DNA from: Novosphingobium rosa NBRC 15208
GTDB lineage: Bacteria; Pseudomonadota; Alphaproteobacteria; Sphingomonadales; Sphingomonadaceae
Assembly: GCF_001598555.1 (NCBI RefSeq)
Contig: NZ_BCZE01000032.1
Span: forward strand, 1-62,739
DNA: 62,739 nt
Direction: 5' to 3'
Part shown: piece by piece, positions 40,578 to 49,043 of the stretch
How the letters are laid out: every line of letters begins with the position of its first letter
Position numbering within the stretch: the stretch's first letter is position 1
Program-made: the position numbers and the translations under genes
The notes under the pieces: generated by a model
Database searches by the model: none
Told to the model about the DNA's origin: nothing
Seen by the model: only the letters and a program-made list of their open reading frames with translations

Positions 40578-41678
40578 TTACGGGATCAGCACGGCTTTCA
40601 CGCAATCCCCGCGATGCTGCGCCGCGACGGCCTCGTTGATCGAAGCCAGAGGGAAGCGGCGGATCAGCCGGTCGAAGGGGAAATGCCCGGCGCGGTAGAG
40701 CGCGACCAGTTCGGGAATGAAGCTTTGCAGATCGCTGTCGCCCTCCACGATGCCGATGATGCGGTGGCCATGGGTGATGAGCCCTGCCAGATTGACGCTG
40801 ATTGTGCTGTCGGCCCGGGGCGGCACGCCGACCAGCCCCAGCATGCCATGGCTCGACAGGCTGGCCAGAGCGGCCTCCACCACCTCCACGCGGCCGCTGC
40901 TTTCCAGCGCGGCATCCACGCCATCGGGCAGGATGGCGCGGATGGCTTCGGCGATGTCGATGCCCGTGGGGTCGATCACCTCGGTCGCGCCCAGCTCCAG
41001 CGCCAGAGTGCGGCGCGCGGCCATGGGCTCGATCAGGAGGATGCGCGAACACCCCCGGTGCTTCGCCGCCATCACTCCGGCCAGCCCCACCGGCCCGCCG
41101 CCGAACACAGCGATGGTGCTGCCCGCCCGGCAGTCCATCGAGCGCAGCACCGCCCCCGCGCCGGTCTGCAAGCCGCAACCCAGCGGGCCGAGGATGGCCA
41201 GATCCTCTCCGGCGTCCACCTTCACCACATTGCGCCGGTCGGCCAAAGCATGGCTGGCGAAGGAGGACTGGCCGAAAAACGCGCCCGCAACCGGCGCGGC
41301 GCCGTCATGGAGCGGGGTGGTGCCGTCGGGCCGGGCACCGGCATAGTTGCGGGGAACGAACTCGCGGCAATAGGAGGGCAGATGGTCCGCGCAGCGCGGG
41401 CACTGGCCGCAGCTGGCAAAGCCCAGCACCACCGTGTCGCCCGGGGCAAGATCGGTGATATGGGCGCCCACGGCCTCCACCACGCCCGCGCCCTCATGGC
41501 CCAGCACGGCGGGCAGGGGGAAGGGGATGAACTGGTCGCGGAAGACCAAGTCGGTGTGGCACAGGCCCACGCCAGCGATGCGTACCAGCACCTCATGCGG
41601 GCCGGGCTGTTCCAGATCCAGCCTCTGGATTGTGAAATCGCTGTGAGGGGCCGTGGCGACGGCGGCGGTGATCTGCAA
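40578..41678 (-). CDS. Zinc-dependent alcohol dehydrogenase, aryl/allylic-alcohol type
   Basis: An MDR-type alcohol dehydrogenase of 366 residues. The catalytic zinc region is GLCHTDLVFRDQ and LGHEGAGVVE, the structural zinc cysteines are in SCGQCPRCADHLPSYC, and the coenzyme motif is VFGGGPVGLAGV. The YCREFVPRNYAGARPDG region resembles benzyl-alcohol and geraniol dehydrogenases, so an aryl or allylic primary alcohol is likely. It would oxidise the P450 product to an aldehyde for the aldehyde dehydrogenase in the same operon. I place the start at TTG 41678, seven bases behind AAGGAG, because no ATG is available at the family's start position. Confidence 0.88.
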   Translation of the reverse strand: MQITAAVATAPHSDFTIQRLDLEQPGPHEVLVRIAGVGLCHTDLVFRDQFIPFPLPAVLGHEGAGVVEAVGAHITDLAPGDTVVLGFASCGQCPRCADHLPSYCREFVPRNYAGARPDGTTPLHDGAAPVAGAFFGQSSFASHALADRRNVVKVDAGEDLAILGPLGCGLQTGAGAVLRSMDCRAGSTIAVFGGGPVGLAGVMAAKHRGCSRILLIEPMAARRTLALELGATEVIDPTGIDIAEAIRAILPDGVDAALESSGRVEVVEAALASLSSHGMLGLVGVPPRADSTISVNLAGLITHGHRIIGIVEGDSDLQSFIPELVALYRAGHFPFDRLIRRFPLASINEAVAAQHRGDCVKAVLIP

Positions 41679-41689
41679 GATTTGCTCCT

Positions 41690-42505
41690 TCAGCCTGCGG
41701 TGTAGCCGCCATCGACGACATGTTCGGCCCCGGTGATAAAGCGGGACTCGTCGCTGGCAAGGAAGGCGACGAGCGGGGCGACATCCATCGCCTGCCCCAG
41801 CCGCCCCATCGGGATCATGGCGGACCATGCTTCCAGCAGTACCTCGGGCGGGATCGGCTTGCCGTGTTCGTCCAGTGGCGGGGCCCAGTCCGCGCCGAGG
41901 TTGGTCTGCACCGGGCCGGGCAGCACGCAGTTCACCCGCACGCCCGTCTTGGCCCATTCCAGCGCGGCGGCGCGCGAGAGGGCCCGCACCGCGCCCTTCG
42001 AGGCGCTGTAGGCGGCAAAGGCCGCGCCCGCCACCATGCCATAGACCGAGGAAATGTTGATGATCGAGGCGCCCGCCGCGCCCTTGGCACCCCCGTCTTT
42101 CAGGATGGTCTCCTGCATCAGCGGAAAGGCGGTCTGCATGCCGATGAACACGCTTTCCACATTGATGCTGTATTGCCGCCGCAGATGGTCGAGCGGGGCC
42201 TGTGCGAAAGGCGCGGTCATCATCACCCCCGCATTGTTGACCAGCACATCCAGTCTGCCGAAGCGTTCGGTGATGGCCTTGGCCCCGGCCTCCCAGCTTT
42301 CGGGCGAGGTGACATTGTGGTCGAGCACCAGCGGATCGCCGCCGATCAGGGCGGCGGTTTCCCGGGCGCCCTTGCTGTCGATATCGCCGATCACCACCTC
42401 CGCGCCAGCGGCGGCCAAAGCCTGAGCGGTGGCCCGCCCGATGCCCGAACCGGCGCCCGTGACCCAGGCCACCTTGCCGGAAAGCTGTGCTGCGGCACTC
42501 ATCAT
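41690..42505 (-). CDS. SDR oxidoreductase
   Basis: A classical short-chain dehydrogenase of 271 residues with VTGAGSGIGRATAQ, LVNNAGVMMTAP, and the catalytic YSASKGAVRALS. It differs from the HSD10-like SDRs of this window and looks like a general 3-oxoacyl reductase or secondary-alcohol dehydrogenase. The ending TGAEHVVDGGYTAG is typical. Its ATG overlaps the stop of the GFA gene, and GGGAGA lies before it, so translation is coupled. It belongs to the ten-gene P450 operon, between the GFA and alcohol dehydrogenase genes. The substrate is probably a secondary alcohol or ketone in that pathway. Confidence 0.88.
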   Translation of the reverse strand: MMSAAAQLSGKVAWVTGAGSGIGRATAQALAAAGAEVVIGDIDSKGARETAALIGGDPLVLDHNVTSPESWEAGAKAITERFGRLDVLVNNAGVMMTAPFAQAPLDHLRRQYSINVESVFIGMQTAFPLMQETILKDGGAKGAAGASIINISSVYGMVAGAAFAAYSASKGAVRALSRAAALEWAKTGVRVNCVLPGPVQTNLGADWAPPLDEHGKPIPPEVLLEAWSAMIPMGRLGQAMDVAPLVAFLASDESRFITGAEHVVDGGYTAG

Positions 42506-42921
42506 GCGTCTCCCATATAGGCCAGCGGGTGGCGCGCTTGCGCCAGCTGCGGCAACCAGCTCCAGGCCCGGTCGCAATAGACTTCAAAAGCGGCGGGGAA
42601 GCGGTCGGGCTGGTCCAGCGTGCCCGCCTTGATAAAGCTGATCCCCGGCGCGGCGTCGGCGCGCGAGCGGATCGGCGAGCCGCAGGCGCCGCAGAACAGG
42701 CGATGCACCACCTGCCCGCTGTCGCCTGTATCGGCATATTCGCTTGTTTCGCCCTGCTGGGTGAAGGCGGCATCCGCCACGCCCCAGACCACCGAGAAAG
42801 GCGCGCCCGACTGGCGCTGGCAGTTGCGGCAGTGGCAGATGCCGACCATCAGCGGGTCGCCCGCAACGGTGTAGTGGATCTGCCCGCAGAGGCAGGCGCC
42901 CTTATGCGTTTCGCTCATCAT
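42502..42921 (-). CDS. GFA/CENP-V zinc-binding family protein
   Basis: A protein of 139 residues with three cysteine motifs typical of the GFA fold: GACLCGQIHYT, ICHCRNCQRQSG, and LFCGACGSPI. These bind two zinc ions. The family is named after glutathione-dependent formaldehyde-activating enzyme, although that activity is disputed for the founding protein. It lies inside the P450 operon, coupled to the SDR gene downstream and seven bases after the aldehyde dehydrogenase gene. A role in handling formaldehyde or glutathione adducts released by the P450 route is possible, but this is inference. Confidence 0.85.
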   Translation of the reverse strand: MMSETHKGACLCGQIHYTVAGDPLMVGICHCRNCQRQSGAPFSVVWGVADAAFTQQGETSEYADTGDSGQVVHRLFCGACGSPIRSRADAAPGISFIKAGTLDQPDRFPAAFEVYCDRAWSWLPQLAQARHPLAYMGDA

Positions 42922-42927
42922 TGTGTC

Positions 42928-44388
42928 CTAGATTGCCATGACCACGCTTTTGGGTTCCAGATAGGCGTCCAGCCCCTCGATGCCGTTTTCGCGGCCCAGG
43001 CCGGAGCTTTTCATGCCGCCGAAGGGAAAGGCCGGATCGGCCAGCATGATGCAGTTGGTGAAGACCGTGCCCGCCTCCAGCTGCGCGGCGGCGTGATGGG
43101 CCAGAGAAAGATCGCGCGTCCAGAGATGGGCGGCGAGGCCGTAGGCGCTGTCATTGGCCAGCGCGATGGCCTCCTCCACCTCGTCGAAGGGGGTGACGGC
43201 CAGCACCGGGCCGAAGACCTCCTCACGGGCGATTTCGGCGCTGGGGGGCACATCGCGCAGCACGGTGGGGGCGAGGTAATGGCCGGTGCCGGGCAGGGGG
43301 CTGCCTGCGCCGACGGCGGCGATCCCCGAGGCCTGCGCCCGCTGAACCAGCGCGGAGACGCGCTGATGCTGGCGCGCGCTGATCAGGGGGCCAAGCTGGC
43401 TCTTGCGGTCGGCGCTGGGGCCGATCTGCTGGCTGGCGGCAATTTGCGCCAGCCCATCCAGCACCTCCTCATAGATCGAGCGATGCACATAGGCGCGCGT
43501 CCCGGCATAGCAGACCTGCCCGGAGTTGAAGAAACAGCCCATCGCCGCCTGGGGAATGGCGGTCTTCAGATCGGCATCCGCAAACAGGATCGAGGGGGAC
43601 TTTCCGCCCAGTTCCAGCGTGACCCGCTTGAAATCGGGAATGCTGGCGGCAAGGATCGCCTGCCCCGTCAGCGTGGAGCCGGTGAAGGCCACCTTGGCCA
43701 CGCCCTTGTGGCTGGTCAGCGCCGCTCCGGTGCCGCCGTCGCCGGTCAGCACAGTGAAGACCCCAGGCGGAAAGCCGACCTGCCGCGCCAGTTCGGCGAG
43801 GCGCAGCGCGGATAAAGGTGTTTCCGCCGCCGGTTTCAGCACCAGCGTGCAGCCTGCCGCCAGCGCCGGGGCGATCTTCCACATGGCCAGCACCAGAGGG
43901 AAGTTCCATGGCGTGATCGCCGCCACCACGCCCACCGGTTCACGCCTTGTGTAGACATGGAAGGCGCCCGGCGTGGCCGCAAGCGTGCCCGCCCGCCCGG
44001 CGATCTTGCCCGGCCATCCGGCATAGGAGCGCAACCAGCCGATCGCGGCGGGAATGTCCACCGTTTCGGCGATGGCGACCGGCTTGCCGGTGTCCAGCGC
44101 CTCCAGCGCGGCGAGGCGGGGCAGGTCGGCCTCCATCGCATCGGCCAGACGGTGCAGCAGGCGCTCGCGGGCCAGAGGGGCCAGATCGCGCCATGCCGGA
44201 TCGCGCAGGGCGCGCTGCGCAGCATCCACCGCAGCATCGACCGCCGCCGCGCCTGCCAGCGGCACTTGCGCGAAGGTCTGCGCGAGGCAGGGGTCTTCCA
44301 GCGCATAGGCGCCCTCGCCGGGCAGCAGTGTGTCGCCGCTGCGCAGGCGCAGGTCGGGCAGGGGAAGATCGGCAAAGCCTGGCTGCAT
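42928..44388 (-). CDS. NAD(P)-dependent aldehyde dehydrogenase
   Basis: An aldehyde dehydrogenase of 486 residues. The coenzyme/active-site features are AITPWNFPLVLAMWKIAPAL, the glutamate in LELGGKSPSI, and the nucleophilic cysteine in NSGQVCYAGTRAYV. The ending GRENGIEGLDAYLEPKSVVM matches betaine-aldehyde-like enzymes. It should oxidise the aldehyde made by the zinc alcohol dehydrogenase of the same operon to an acid, which the divergent acyl-CoA synthetase at 49044 could then activate. It follows the AraC gene by five bases. It is a different subgroup from the aldehyde dehydrogenase at 20210. Confidence 0.92.
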   Translation of the reverse strand: MQPGFADLPLPDLRLRSGDTLLPGEGAYALEDPCLAQTFAQVPLAGAAAVDAAVDAAQRALRDPAWRDLAPLARERLLHRLADAMEADLPRLAALEALDTGKPVAIAETVDIPAAIGWLRSYAGWPGKIAGRAGTLAATPGAFHVYTRREPVGVVAAITPWNFPLVLAMWKIAPALAAGCTLVLKPAAETPLSALRLAELARQVGFPPGVFTVLTGDGGTGAALTSHKGVAKVAFTGSTLTGQAILAASIPDFKRVTLELGGKSPSILFADADLKTAIPQAAMGCFFNSGQVCYAGTRAYVHRSIYEEVLDGLAQIAASQQIGPSADRKSQLGPLISARQHQRVSALVQRAQASGIAAVGAGSPLPGTGHYLAPTVLRDVPPSAEIAREEVFGPVLAVTPFDEVEEAIALANDSAYGLAAHLWTRDLSLAHHAAAQLEAGTVFTNCIMLADPAFPFGGMKSSGLGRENGIEGLDAYLEPKSVVMAI

Positions 44389-44393
44389 GGGGT

Positions 44394-45278
44394 TCAGATC
44401 CTGACGCGTTTGCGAAAATCGCTGGGCGCCACGCCGGAAAACTGGCGGAAGGCGCGGGTGAAATGGCTCTGGCTGGTAAAGCCCAGACTTTCGGCGATGA
44501 AGGCGATGGAGAGGTCGGTCTGGTGCAGCATCTGCTGCGCCTTATCGAGCCTTGTCTTCATCACATATTGATGCGGCGAGAGGCCTGTCGCCTTGCGGAA
44601 CACGCGGCAGAAATGCGAGGGCGTGAGCCCCGCCACCGCCGACATCTCCTCCAGCGAATGCTGCGCCTCCGGGTTCCGCAGGATGGTGTTCATCACATGA
44701 TGGATGCGGTAGGCCGAAAAGGCCGAAGTCGGGATTTCCGAGGCCGAAACCGAATTGGCGCCGCGCAGGATATGCGCCTTGAGGGCATTGACCAGAGCCC
44801 CGATATAGACCTCGCGCTCGCTGCTGGGCGGGGCGTAGAGTTCGCTCAGCACCTGCCGGGTCAGCGCCGCGCCCAGCGGGTCGAAGAAGGCGAAGCGCAT
44901 CTGGCGAAACTGGTCGGCGGCGGGCGCGTTGCGCAGTTGGTCGGACGAGACCGAGAGCGTTACCACATCCAGTTCTCCATCGATCAGCCAGCCCGTCTGC
45001 TGCCCCGCCGGCACGATGGTGGCGCAGCCCGGCATGGAGACGCTTTCGCTCCATCCGCCGTTCAGCCAGGTGCGGTTGTGCTGCTGCCCGGCGATATGCA
45101 TGGTGTAGAGCGGTTCGGGCAGGGCGGGCACATCGTAGGAGCCGATGAACTGGCGCCAGCGCGACAATTGCCAGCCATCGGTCTTGGACCCCAGCTGCAT
45201 GTCCGGCCCGCGCCCGATGGCGTCGGAGATGATCGCCTCGTTCGTGCCAGCCGGATGGTATGGTGCATCGGTGTGCAT
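44394..45278 (-). CDS. AraC-family transcriptional regulator
   Basis: A regulator of 294 residues. The C-terminal part has two helix-turn-helix motifs: LEEMSAVAGLTPSHFCRVF with KATGLSPHQYV, and IAFIAESLGFTSQSHFTRAF with RQFSGVAPSDFRK. The N-terminal part is a beta-rich effector-binding domain (PLYTMHIAGQQ, MPGCATIVPAGQQTGWLID) of the type found in regulators of aromatic and terpenoid catabolism. It lies within the P450 operon, 24 bases after the P450 and five bases before the aldehyde dehydrogenase. An activator inside its own target operon would give positive feedback. The effector is unknown. Confidence 0.9.
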   Translation of the reverse strand: MHTDAPYHPAGTNEAIISDAIGRGPDMQLGSKTDGWQLSRWRQFIGSYDVPALPEPLYTMHIAGQQHNRTWLNGGWSESVSMPGCATIVPAGQQTGWLIDGELDVVTLSVSSDQLRNAPAADQFRQMRFAFFDPLGAALTRQVLSELYAPPSSEREVYIGALVNALKAHILRGANSVSASEIPTSAFSAYRIHHVMNTILRNPEAQHSLEEMSAVAGLTPSHFCRVFRKATGLSPHQYVMKTRLDKAQQMLHQTDLSIAFIAESLGFTSQSHFTRAFRQFSGVAPSDFRKRVRI

Positions 45279-45302
45279 CTGTTCTCTCCCGTCAGCGCGG
45301 CG

Positions 45303-46520
45303 TCACAGCGGCTGCAGCTTCATGTCGAGGTTCTTGAGCCCGTTGATGAAGTTCGACCGGAACCGGCGCGGCGGGGAGAGCAGTTCGAAGCTCTTGACCC
45401 GCTCTGCCAGCAAGTGAAACGCCACGCGCAATTGCATTTCCGCCAGCCGCGACCCCACGCAGACGTGTTGCCCGCTGCCGAAGCCCAGATGCTGGATGTT
45501 CCCGCGCGCGATGTCAAAGGAGTCTGGGTTGACGAAGACGGTTTCGTCGCGGTTGGCGGCGGTGTACCACATGACCACCTTGTCGCCTTTGGCGATCTGT
45601 TTGCCGCCAAGCTGGGTGTCCTGCGTGGCCGTGCGGCGCATATGCATCACCGGGCTGGCGTGGCGCACCATTTCGCGCACGGCGGTCTTGAGCAGGTCGG
45701 GGGTGGCGCGCAACTGCTCCCATTGCTCGGGATGGGCGGCGAAATTGACCATGGTGTGGCTCAGCGAGTTGCGGGTGGTTTCATTGGCGCCCACAAAGGC
45801 CAGGATCATATTGCCCAGAAAATCGCGGTAAGGCACCGGTTTTCCATCGATTTCGGCATTGGCCAGCAGGCTTGCCAGATCCGGGCCGGGGTTCTGGCGA
45901 CGTTCGTCGAACAGGCGCTGGGTAAGGGCGAAAAAGCTGGTGAGGACTTGCGCCATGGCTTCCGAGCTTTGGCGGAAATCGGGGTCGTCCTCGCCGACGA
46001 AGGCGTTGGTCCAGTCGTAGAGATCGTGCCAGCCGATCTCAGGGGGCAGGTCGAACAGTTCGCAAAGGGTCATCAGGGGCAGAGGCGCGGAGAGAGCCTG
46101 CACCATATCCACACCTTCACCCAGCGGGATCGCATCGAGCAGCATGCGGCAACGCTGGGTGATGCGTTCCTCGATCCCCGCCAGACGCGCGGGCGAGACG
46201 GCGGGCATCATCAGCTTGCGATAGGCGGTGTGAACCGGCGGATCGATCGAGATGAAGGGGATGCCGATGGCGCTTTCGCCCGCGCCGGTCAGGCCCACCT
46301 CGTTTTCGTTGAAGATGCGGTGGCCGCCCATCTCATGCGCCGAAGAGAAGAGGGCGGGTTGGCGCGAGACCTCCACGATGTCGGCGTAGCGCAGCACCGC
46401 CCAGAAGCCGGGGCCGTCGCTTTCGGGGTTCCAGTAGACGCCCTCTTCGCGCCGCAATTGCGCAAAAAGCTCATGCGGCACGGCATTGACGTAGAGGTCT
46501 GGATTCTTGAGATCGGGCAT
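45303..46520 (-). CDS. Cytochrome P450, CYP125/CYP108-like
   Basis: A soluble P450 of 405 residues with the haem ligand Cys354 in GFGSGQHVCVGSRLAEMQ, the I-helix GANETTRNSLSHTM with Glu247-Thr248 in place of the usual Asp-Thr pair, and the ExxR helix REMVR. The GANETTRN helix, MRRTATQDTQLGGKQIAKGD, and RFRSNFINGLK resemble the CYP125/124/142 and CYP108 group, whose members hydroxylate terminal methyl groups of sterols, isoprenoids and terpineol. No ferredoxin or reductase is encoded in this operon. It may use the ferredoxins at 24913-25435. It follows the TonB receptor gene by 16 bases. Confidence 0.92.
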   Translation of the reverse strand: MPDLKNPDLYVNAVPHELFAQLRREEGVYWNPESDGPGFWAVLRYADIVEVSRQPALFSSAHEMGGHRIFNENEVGLTGAGESAIGIPFISIDPPVHTAYRKLMMPAVSPARLAGIEERITQRCRMLLDAIPLGEGVDMVQALSAPLPLMTLCELFDLPPEIGWHDLYDWTNAFVGEDDPDFRQSSEAMAQVLTSFFALTQRLFDERRQNPGPDLASLLANAEIDGKPVPYRDFLGNMILAFVGANETTRNSLSHTMVNFAAHPEQWEQLRATPDLLKTAVREMVRHASPVMHMRRTATQDTQLGGKQIAKGDKVVMWYTAANRDETVFVNPDSFDIARGNIQHLGFGSGQHVCVGSRLAEMQLRVAFHLLAERVKSFELLSPPRRFRSNFINGLKNLDMKLQPL

Positions 46521-46536
46521 GGTGGACCGCTCCGGC

Positions 46537-48822
46537 TCAGAAGGTCACGCGGGCGCTGACGCCGTAGGTGCGCGGGGTGGAGGGCACGAGGTAATTGTAG
46601 GGGAAGCCCGCGCCGCGCAAGTCCAGCCCATAGGCATAGACCTTGGCGTTGAAGGCATTGTTGACCCAGCCGCGCAGCTGATAGCGGCCATGCTTCCACA
46701 CCAGCTGGGCGTTGACCTTGGCATAGCCGGCCTGCTGCAACTCGCTGTTCTGATTGGCGGCAGAGGCATTGAGCAGGTTGAAGGGCGTGAAATAGACATG
46801 CCCCGTATAGGCCAGATTGGGCGAGAAGGTTACTTCGTCTCCCGCGCCGCGATAAAGCGTCCAGTCCATGCCCGCCTGAGCGGTGAAATGGGGTGCGAAG
46901 GGCAGATCCTGCCCGGCCAGATTGACGCCTTGCAGCGTCAGCTCCTTATATTTGGCATGCAGCACGCCCACCGAGCCGTTGAAGGCCAGCGTGGGCATCA
47001 CGCGCCAGCTTGCCTCCAGTTCCGCGCCATAGATTTCCGATTTGGGCGCATTGACCAGCACCGCCACCGGGCCGGGCAGCGTGTTCTGCAGCTGCTGGTT
47101 GGTGTAATCGTAATAGAAACCGGCGGTGGAGAAGGTGATGGCGCGATCGAAAAGATGGCCTTTCAAGCCAACTTCATAGGCGTTGACCCGCTCTGGCGAG
47201 ACATAATTGATCCCGGTCTGCGATGTATAGGCCCCGCCATTGAACGCGCCCGAGCGATAACCCCGGTTGTAGCTGGCGTAGGCAAGAAGCCCCCCGTCGA
47301 ATTTGTAGCTGAGCGCGGCGCGGCCCGTCAAAGCGCTGTTGCTGCCGCGCAGGCCGAAGCGTGCATTGGGGTCATAGGCGCAGCCTGCCGCATTGTAGCA
47401 GGGCACGGTGGTGGCCAGCGGGGTTTCCGGCGTACCGCCCAGAATGCCGCCGGCATAGAGATAGGCATAGCCATCGCCGTAATGCGATTTGTCCCAGGTT
47501 TCGCGCAGGCCCAGGGTCAGGGTCAGGCGCGGGGCGATCTCGTAATCGCCTTGCAGGAAGGCGGCCAGCGAGAAGCGGTTCTGCTGGTAATGCTGGAAGA
47601 AGCCGCCGGGCGTGAGATTGGTGGTTGCCGAGACAGGCACCACGCCGATGTTGAAATCATTGTCGGTGATCGTGCGGTCCCAGCCATAGAACACACCGCC
47701 GACGAGTTTCAACTTGCCGGATTCGTAGTTGAGGCGGGTTTCTTCGGTGAACTGGCGGAATTTGGAATGCCAGTTGATGTAAAGGCCGGGATAGCCATTG
47801 GCGGCGGCATAGGCGCCATCCTCGGGCGTGCCATCGGATTGCGCGCCCATGTTGAGGCGGCCGCCGTCGTAAGAGGTGATCGAGGTTACCGTCAGGCCGG
47901 GTTTGATTTCATAGGCGATGTTGGCCATCACGCCCCAGGCGCTGGTGCGAAAGCGCCCCACATTGCCCATGTTGACGGTGAAGAAATCCAGCCCCTTGCG
48001 TGCCGATGCATCGCCGAAAATGGCAGAGCCAGTGGGCTGGTCGCGCCCGGCATAGGCGCGGATCTTGATGTCCAGCCCGCTGCCGGTGGGGCGATAGCGC
48101 AGGGACATCCGGCCTTGCAGCGTGTCCTGACTGTCCGGATCGGGCGAACCGGGATGGATATTCTTGATCTGCCCGTCGCCCTTCACGTAATTGACCGCGG
48201 CGCGGATGCCCAGTTGGTTGTCGTCGAAGGTGGTTTCCACCGCGCCCTGCGCCGTGAAGGTGTTGAAATTGCCATAGCCGACATCGGCATAGCCGTTGGA
48301 GCCTTCCAGCTTGGGGCCTTTGGTGATGAAATTGATCGCTCCGCCGGTGGTGTTGCGCCCGAACAGCGTGCCTTGCGGGCCGCGCAGCACCTCGGCGCGG
48401 TCGAGGTCGAACAGGCCCATGCCATGGCTGGCGCGCGCCGCCAGATAGACGTCGTCCATATAGACGCCGACCGGCGAGACCTGGTTGGAGTTGTATTCAT
48501 TGGCGACCGAAATGCCGCGCATGGAGAAATTGGGCTGGGCCGCGCCGAAATTGGTGCTGACCTGAAGATTGGGCACCACCTGCGACAAGGCAACCGAATT
48601 GGTGACGCCCTTGGTGGCCAGAGCCGCGCCACCCACTGCCGAAATGGCCAGCGGAACGGACAGCACAGATTCCGAACGGCGCTGCGCCGTCACCACGATC
48701 TCGCCATCCGAGGGCGTGTTGGCCTGCGCGGCCGGCTGGTCCTCGGCCAGTGCCGGACTTGCTAGGGCGATCAACGAAACTGTCGCCAGAATACGGAGGC
48801 AATCATTCACACCAATGGGCAT
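46537..48822 (-). CDS. TonB-dependent outer-membrane receptor
   Basis: A receptor of 761 residues with a signal peptide (cleaved after ASPALA), a TonB-box/plug start at DGEIVVTAQRRSESV, plug motifs NFSMRGISVANEYNSNQ, RAEVLRGPQGTLFGRNTTGG, and a barrel ending TYGVSARVTF. RGPQGTLFGRNTTGGAI is the form typical of the large sphingomonad receptors linked to carbon-source uptake rather than iron siderophores. It is the first gene of the ten-gene P450 operon, so its ligand is probably the pathway substrate. GGGAGA precedes the ATG. A hairpin CCGCCTT-12-AAGGCGG stands at 48854-48879 in its leader. Confidence 0.93.
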   Translation of the reverse strand: MPIGVNDCLRILATVSLIALASPALAEDQPAAQANTPSDGEIVVTAQRRSESVLSVPLAISAVGGAALATKGVTNSVALSQVVPNLQVSTNFGAAQPNFSMRGISVANEYNSNQVSPVGVYMDDVYLAARASHGMGLFDLDRAEVLRGPQGTLFGRNTTGGAINFITKGPKLEGSNGYADVGYGNFNTFTAQGAVETTFDDNQLGIRAAVNYVKGDGQIKNIHPGSPDPDSQDTLQGRMSLRYRPTGSGLDIKIRAYAGRDQPTGSAIFGDASARKGLDFFTVNMGNVGRFRTSAWGVMANIAYEIKPGLTVTSITSYDGGRLNMGAQSDGTPEDGAYAAANGYPGLYINWHSKFRQFTEETRLNYESGKLKLVGGVFYGWDRTITDNDFNIGVVPVSATTNLTPGGFFQHYQQNRFSLAAFLQGDYEIAPRLTLTLGLRETWDKSHYGDGYAYLYAGGILGGTPETPLATTVPCYNAAGCAYDPNARFGLRGSNSALTGRAALSYKFDGGLLAYASYNRGYRSGAFNGGAYTSQTGINYVSPERVNAYEVGLKGHLFDRAITFSTAGFYYDYTNQQLQNTLPGPVAVLVNAPKSEIYGAELEASWRVMPTLAFNGSVGVLHAKYKELTLQGVNLAGQDLPFAPHFTAQAGMDWTLYRGAGDEVTFSPNLAYTGHVYFTPFNLLNASAANQNSELQQAGYAKVNAQLVWKHGRYQLRGWVNNAFNAKVYAYGLDLRGAGFPYNYLVPSTPRTYGVSARVTF

Positions 48823-48853
48823 TTTCCGTCTCCCTCAGCCTTGTCGACCATCG

Positions 48854-48879
48854 CCGCCTTTTCGCTTGTTCGAAGGCGG
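48854..48879 (-). other. Hairpin in the TonB receptor leader
   Basis: CCGCCTT at 48854-48860 and AAGGCGG at 48873-48879 form a perfect 7-base-pair stem with a 12-base loop, about 30 bases before the receptor ATG on the minus strand. It does not cover the ribosome-binding site. It could be an operator or an mRNA structure. Confidence 0.35.
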
Positions 48880-49043
48880 TCGAGGGCCGTGGCTGTTGAG
48901 CCTTGTCTAGCCGTCCTGCCGCGTGCTGGCTTTAGCCTCACCTGCTTTGCTTTTTGACATTTCGTGCCTTGCCCTTGCGCCGGCGGGGCTTGGGCTGCTT
49001 CACCGGGGCTGCAACGCCAGAATAAAAGAGATGGAGAGGTTCC

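Noticed and set aside
43947..46559. Plus-strand open reading opposite aldehyde dehydrogenase, AraC and P450 genes
   Set aside because: It runs through three clear minus-strand genes and has shadow-frame composition. The same applies to the antisense reading at 46507-48765.
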